Shown here piece after piece: positions 13,361 to 16,758 of a DNA stretch of 16,758 nt. Position numbers and translations under genes: made by a program. This DNA is from DASXMX01 sp036794395 (GTDB lineage Bacteria; Planctomycetota; Phycisphaerae; Tepidisphaerales; Tepidisphaeraceae), in contig DAIRGS010000156.1 of NCBI GenBank assembly GCA_036794395.1, forward strand, positions 1 to 16,758, in the 5' to 3' direction. Under the pieces are notes generated by a model. The model saw nothing but the letters and a program-made list of their open reading frames with translations, searched no databases and was not told where the DNA came from. Every line of letters starts with the position of its first letter. Within the stretch, counting starts at the first letter, position 1.

Positions 13361-14320
13361 TCACGCAAACGCCTTTTGCAGTACCGCCAGGCTCTTGGGG
13401 ATGCCGGTCAACGGGTTCTCATGTCCTTCGAATTCCAGCGACAGATACCCGTGATAGCTCGCTTTATGCAGGATCTGCGCGATGCGCGGGTAGTCCAGAT
13501 CGAGCGTATACCAGAGCCCGCCGCCAAAATAGGTTTTGGCGTGAACCATCGAGGCCAGCGGCGCGATCATTTCGATTTTGTCGTACGGGTCTTCCAGGAA
13601 ATTTCCAATGTCGCACGTGGCCCTTAGCCATGGAGAATTGACCGATTCAACAATCCGCTTCACGCCCCCCGGCGTCCGCCCAAGGCCCCAGTGATTTTCC
13701 AGGCCCATCGTCACGCCGCACTTCTCGGCGGTCGGGATGCACTGCTGAAAGCAGTCGATCACCCACTTGAATCCTTCCTCATCCGTATGTCCTTCCAGCG
13801 GCGGCTCGATGCCGCGATGGGCCATCAGGTCGTCGAAATTCTTGCTGGTGCCCCACGTGCCCGTCTGCACGCGCATCGTTGGGATGCCAAGTGAATACGC
13901 CGTCTCGAGATATCCGATGGTCATCTCAACATTCTTTTTTTGCAGATTCTCATCCGGCGTCAGAAACGTCTGATGCGTGGCCAGTCCATACAAATCCAAT
14001 CCATTAATCGCGGCATGCCGTTTCAGCCCCTGCATGTACGCCTTGTCCGCCTTGTGGTCCGCGCCGATTTGCCGCTCCAAAATCTCAATCCCCGCAAAAC
14101 CCCACCCAGCCGCCAGATCGAGATTCTTTTTCAGATCGCGGAACTGATTGTTCGTGAACTGCCACAGCGAGTAACTGGCCAGCCCAATTCGATTGGGCGC
14201 GCGACCCGGCGCCGGCGCGGCAACTTCCGCCGGCTGCTGCTGCGGCATCGCATGAACCGCCGAAGCGGCAAGCGCAGCCGCGGCTCCCCCTGCAAGAAAC
14301 TGACGGCGTGTGGTGCTCAT
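13361..14320 (-). CDS. Tat-exported sugar phosphate isomerase/epimerase-type TIM barrel
   Basis: A 319-aa protein. The N-terminus 'TTRRQFLAGGAAAALAAS' (3-20) is a twin-arginine signal followed by an Ala/Pro-rich linker (to about 42). The barrel runs from 'RIGLASYSLW' (44-53) to the end. Metal-site residues typical of the xylose isomerase-like/AP endonuclease 2 family are E208 ('GLENHWG'), D237 ('CDIGNF'), H260 ('MVHAKTY') and E296 ('SLEFEG'). Planctomycetes carry many such exported paralogues, thought to act on sugars or sugar acids; the substrate is unknown. GGAAAGGAAGAG upstream of ATG 14320 supports the start. The phosphate transporter gene lies 128 bp upstream on the same strand, but a shared function is not evident. 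Confidence 0.9.
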   Translation of the reverse strand: MSTTRRQFLAGGAAAALAASAVHAMPQQQPAEVAAPAPGRAPNRIGLASYSLWQFTNNQFRDLKKNLDLAAGWGFAGIEILERQIGADHKADKAYMQGLKRHAAINGLDLYGLATHQTFLTPDENLQKKNVEMTIGYLETAYSLGIPTMRVQTGTWGTSKNFDDLMAHRGIEPPLEGHTDEEGFKWVIDCFQQCIPTAEKCGVTMGLENHWGLGRTPGGVKRIVESVNSPWLRATCDIGNFLEDPYDKIEMIAPLASMVHAKTYFGGGLWYTLDLDYPRIAQILHKASYHGYLSLEFEGHENPLTGIPKSLAVLQKAFA

Positions 14321-14448
14321 GGGCTCTTCCTTTCCAATTCGATGTGGGGCAAATGTCTTAAGCAGCGATCAATTCGTGCTCGATGGCGCATCAGCATAAC
14401 CGTCAGTCCATGCCTCTTGCCAGAACAATGCAACTCGCCATTGCCGGG

Positions 14449-15585
14449 TCATTTAGCCAGGAGCTCAATCCCCCACATGCTTGCCGCCGCGATAATCCCC
14501 GCAACCAGCAGCGTGATCACCCACGACAGCACAATCTCCGTGACCTTTGCCCACTTCACCGCCGCCGGGTTGTTCTTCAGACCCGCGCCAACGATCGCAC
14601 CGGTGGATACATGGGTCGTCGACACCGGAAGGCTCATCCATGATGCCGCCGAGACCAACGCGGCGGTTGTGATGCTCGCCGTCAGCGACTCCGCCAGCGG
14701 CAGGGGGGTTAGCTTTTTCGCCAGTGTCTCCAGCACCTTCCGTCCCGAGAGATATCCGCCGAACGCCATCGCCACCGTAACGACCGCAATCCCAATCGCC
14801 GGCGGATTGGAAACCTTGGCCACCGACAGCGCGACAATACTCAAGGCGGCCATCTTCGGCGCATCATTCCATCCGCGCGCAAACCCCACCAATCCGCCGC
14901 TGGCCCAGTGAATGGCGTTGGCGGTTTTAGAGCTTGTCACCGCCACAAAAGCCCCGGATGTTTCGCAAACGGCCGCATTGCCCGTAGTGATCGTCATCAC
15001 AGGGCCTGACGAGCGCGTGGCCGCGCCGGCGCCATCCAACGCCTCAACACCCACCGCTTCCCTCTCCTCCACGCACACGCACGAATCGCGATACCGCCGA
15101 GTCAAACCCACCACCGGCCACGCGACCAGATAAACCAGCAGCGTCGAGACAACCGGCCCAAGCACCAGCGGAACCGCCACGCTCCGCCCCAGAAAAGCCC
15201 ACACAACCTGCTGCCGTCCATAGGCGACCAGCCCGGCCCCAACCAACCCGCCCACAATCGCGTGCGTCGTCGAAACCGGCAGCCCGCTGTACGTTGCGCA
15301 CACCACCCACCCAATCGCCCCAATCAAAACCGCGACAAAAAACGCGCTGCTCACGGGCATCCCGGCCACAAACATCTTCGCCTTGAACGCCTCAATCATT
15401 CCCCCCGCAACCGCAAACGAAAATGCCGCACCGATTGCCGTGGTAATCGTCGCCCACAGCAGCGCCTGCCGCGGCGTCGCCGCGCCAAACCCCACCAGTG
15501 TCGCCACACCTTTGCTGTTATCGTTCGCCCCATTCACGTAGCTCAGCACCGCCACAAGAATCACAACAACAGTTAATACAAGCAT
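14449..15585 (-). CDS. pitA: Inorganic phosphate transporter, PiT family
   Basis: A 378-aa integral membrane protein with about ten hydrophobic segments. It shows both PiT signature repeats: 'GANDNSKGVATLVG' (19-32) and 'GWNDAPKMAA' (238-247). Each is followed by a 'PVSTTH' loop (103-108 and 320-325). These inverted halves form the phosphate/cation path. A hydrophilic loop of about 60 residues (165-225) separates the halves and contains three cysteines. PiT proteins are low-affinity phosphate (metal-phosphate):H+ or Na+ symporters. No PhoU-like/DUF47 partner gene lies next to it. ATG 15585 starts directly at the first membrane helix. Confidence 0.93.
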   Translation of the reverse strand: MLVLTVVVILVAVLSYVNGANDNSKGVATLVGFGAATPRQALLWATITTAIGAAFSFAVAGGMIEAFKAKMFVAGMPVSSAFFVAVLIGAIGWVVCATYSGLPVSTTHAIVGGLVGAGLVAYGRQQVVWAFLGRSVAVPLVLGPVVSTLLVYLVAWPVVGLTRRYRDSCVCVEEREAVGVEALDGAGAATRSSGPVMTITTGNAAVCETSGAFVAVTSSKTANAIHWASGGLVGFARGWNDAPKMAALSIVALSVAKVSNPPAIGIAVVTVAMAFGGYLSGRKVLETLAKKLTPLPLAESLTASITTAALVSAASWMSLPVSTTHVSTGAIVGAGLKNNPAAVKWAKVTEIVLSWVITLLVAGIIAAASMWGIELLAK

Positions 15586-15733
15586 GCGCTATCTCATTTC
15601 AGGCCACTGGGTTTCGAGCCAACCCACGCCCCGCATTTCATGATAATCTTAAGAGTATTTGAATGTATTACGCGCATCGCCAAATGCAAGCTTGCCGCGG
15701 TCGATGGTACAATTCGATCAACTGGTTGAGGCC

Positions 15734-16258
15734 ATGATCCACAAATCAACATTGAATGCGTCTTCGATTCTGCTCTGCCTCCTGCTGCTCCCGCCGTCGA
15801 TACTGGCCCTGGGCTATATCGGAACCATCGGCGTTGCAGTCCGCCGTAATGCGCCGACTGGAATCAACCCCGCTTACGAGACGATGATTCTAACAGCCGG
15901 CCAGGGTCGCGTTCGATATTGGATTGAAACGGATCCTTCCGCCCCCTCGGCCGGTCCCGCGCGCACAGCCTTCTACTTGTATCCGGTCTGGCCCTTCCGC
16001 CCGCCCGAAATGAGACGCTCAATCTGGGAATTCGACGCCCACGCCCTGGTCTTAACCAAAGGCGGCGCAACCGCATTCATTCTGGCCTGCCCAATCTGGT
16101 GCGTGGCATTGCCCTGGCTCGTATTCCCGGGCATCTGGCTCTGGCGCCGCCGACGACAAAGGCACAACCCACCGGAAGGTTTCTCAGTCGTCGAAATTGA
16201 TACCCATCGGCGCGCTTTCAAAAGCGCCGACTCTTTAAAAACAACCCTGTCATCCTGA
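15734..16258 (+). CDS. Unknown two-TM membrane protein
   Basis: A 174-aa protein of unrecognised family. The first hydrophobic segment spans residues 9-35 ('SILLCLLLLPPSILALGYIG') and the second 112-137 ('ATAFILACPIWCVALPWLV'), then a basic stop-transfer stretch 'RRRRQR'. The roughly 75 residues between them would be outside the cytoplasm; they are rich in aromatic residues and proline. ATG 15734 is chosen because GAGG lies five bases before it and it begins just ahead of the first helix. Upstream in-frame starts at 15659 (TTG) and 15704 (ATG) are possible. The last codons (TCA TCC TGA) are part of a dispersed repeat, so the original 3' end may have been altered. Confidence 0.65.
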   Translation: MIHKSTLNASSILLCLLLLPPSILALGYIGTIGVAVRRNAPTGINPAYETMILTAGQGRVRYWIETDPSAPSAGPARTAFYLYPVWPFRPPEMRRSIWEFDAHALVLTKGGATAFILACPIWCVALPWLVFPGIWLWRRRRQRHNPPEGFSVVEIDTHRRAFKSADSLKTTLSS

Positions 16259-16285
16259 GCGCGAGCGAAGGACCCGCAATCTGAG
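16248..16285 (+). repeat. Dispersed 'TGTCATCCTGAGC' repeat
   Basis: TGTCATCCTGAGC (16248-16260) followed by GAGCGAAGGACC resembles the short 'TGTCATCCTGAGCGAAGCGAAGGA' repeat that I know from intergenic regions of several GC-rich phyla. It overlaps the stop codon of the membrane protein gene. Confidence 0.5.
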
Positions 16286-16344
16286 ACCGTTAACTTGACG
16301 CAAAACAACTTGGACCCCATACATAACCCCGAACACTCGAATAG

Positions 16345-16452
16345 ACCCCCACGCCGGTGGCAGAGCTGTACTCAGCGCCGCCCCGGATTCTCCAAGTGCC
16401 GCAATTCGCGGCGCCAGAAGCCGGGGTGGCGTTCCGCGGAGTACCGATGCAC
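16345..16452. repeat. REP-like palindromic repeat, distal third copy
   Basis: It shares with the two copies around the transposase the left arm ACCCCCACGCCGG (16345-16357), the GTACT...GCGCCGCCCCGG segment, the central ATTCTCC...AGAAGCC hairpin (16387-16422) and CGCGGAGTACCG (16436-16446). The right outer arm CCGGCGTGGGGG is missing. No transposase gene accompanies it. Confidence 0.7.
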
Positions 16453-16542
16453 TGGGCCGATGAAGACCCGATGGTAATCGTAGTCCGCGCTCGCCCAGAT
16501 TTTGTCGCGTACGAAGGAAGCGCGCCTTCTTGCCCCCTCTCC

Positions 16543-16758
16543 CTTCGGGAGAGGGCTGGGGTGAGGGCGAATGCAAGGCGCCGTTCCTTAGGCGCAATGT
16601 TTTTTCTGGTTCCCGGAGCGACATTCTCATCGCGTTTGACCACACCCGTGGACCAATCGTCCCGCCGCCCCATCCTTCTTTGCAACGGCGGGTGTCACAA
16701 AAAGCGCAGGGTAGTGGAGTATTCTCTCCTTCCCCCTCACCCCAGCCCTCTCCCGAAG
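16543..16758. repeat. Inverted-repeat element running to the window edge
   Basis: The 25 bases at 16543-16567 (CTTCGGGAGAGGGCTGGGG onward) pair perfectly with 16734-16758. The intervening 166 bp has no gene. The left arm also forms a local hairpin (CTCTCCCTTCGGGAGAG, 16538-16554). The element probably continues a few bases past the window. Its style is like the 8157-8356 element, but the sequence differs. Confidence 0.7.

Larger units (their letters stand above)
16259..16758. other. Gene-free end of window made of repeats
   Basis: No gene is supported. In order it holds the end of the TGTCATCC repeat, a third copy of the REP palindrome (16345-16452), and an inverted-repeat element from 16543 to the window end. 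Between these only short unstructured stretches are seen. Confidence 0.6.

Noticed and set aside
13940..14911. Plus-strand frame of 323 codons
   Set aside because: It spans the antisense of both the TIM-barrel gene and the phosphate transporter, which have strong signatures on the minus strand.
16250..16685. Overlapping minus-strand frames at the window end
   Set aside because: They translate REP and inverted-repeat DNA ('SPSPQPSPEGRG'-type readings), a well-known false-gene pattern.

Overview
The window looks like a chromosomal fragment of a GC-rich planctomycete, most likely of the Phycisphaerae type. The best direct clue is the N-terminus of the secreted protease at 10225-12390, which carries the planctomycete-style 'LESRQLLSS' export motif. 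Supporting clues are a REP-associated transposase of the 'WRHVIINT...WLHGDPRGF' type and many palindromic intergenic repeats. The assignment rests on recognition and was not tested by a search.

Left part (1-6321). An IS200-like REP-associated tyrosine transposase (62-652, minus) sits between two copies of its palindromic repeat, followed by an HNH endonuclease (866-1252, minus). Next comes a fragment of a respiratory complex I operon on the plus strand: nuoG (1355), nuoH (3851) and nuoI (5469). It is interrupted at every junction. Two translationally coupled genes of unknown function lie between nuoG and nuoH, and the first has a possible nucleoside-deoxyribosyltransferase-like or TIR-like fold. 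A long hairpin element lies between nuoH and nuoI. Directly after nuoI lies a decayed parDE toxin-antitoxin locus, with an intact ParD-like antitoxin and a toxin cut down to about 18 recognisable codons. The other nuo genes are not in the window.

Middle (6465-9964). An MFS transporter with an unusual insert of about 110 residues after TM7 is followed by a ~240-280 bp palindromic element. Next is a two-gene plus-strand unit of a seven-iron-type ferredoxin and a small YHS-like lipoprotein, ending in a clear intrinsic terminator. On the minus strand a Mop (TOBE) protein and a ModE-type winged-helix protein are encoded by overlapping genes, together the equivalent of a ModE regulator split in two.

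Right part (10225-16758). A secreted S53 (sedolisin) peptidase with two CARDB-like C-terminal domains is followed by a palindrome-rich spacer. Three minus-strand genes come next: an unknown protein, a Tat-exported sugar phosphate isomerase/epimerase-type TIM barrel, and a PiT phosphate transporter. A small two-TM protein on the plus strand ends inside a dispersed repeat. The last 500 bases hold only repeats, including a third copy of the REP element seen around the transposase.

No tRNA, rRNA, CRISPR array or phage genes were seen. The most unusual items are the coupled gene pair inside the nuo operon, the ParE remnant fused to the nuoI end, and the transposase/REP system with a distal copy.
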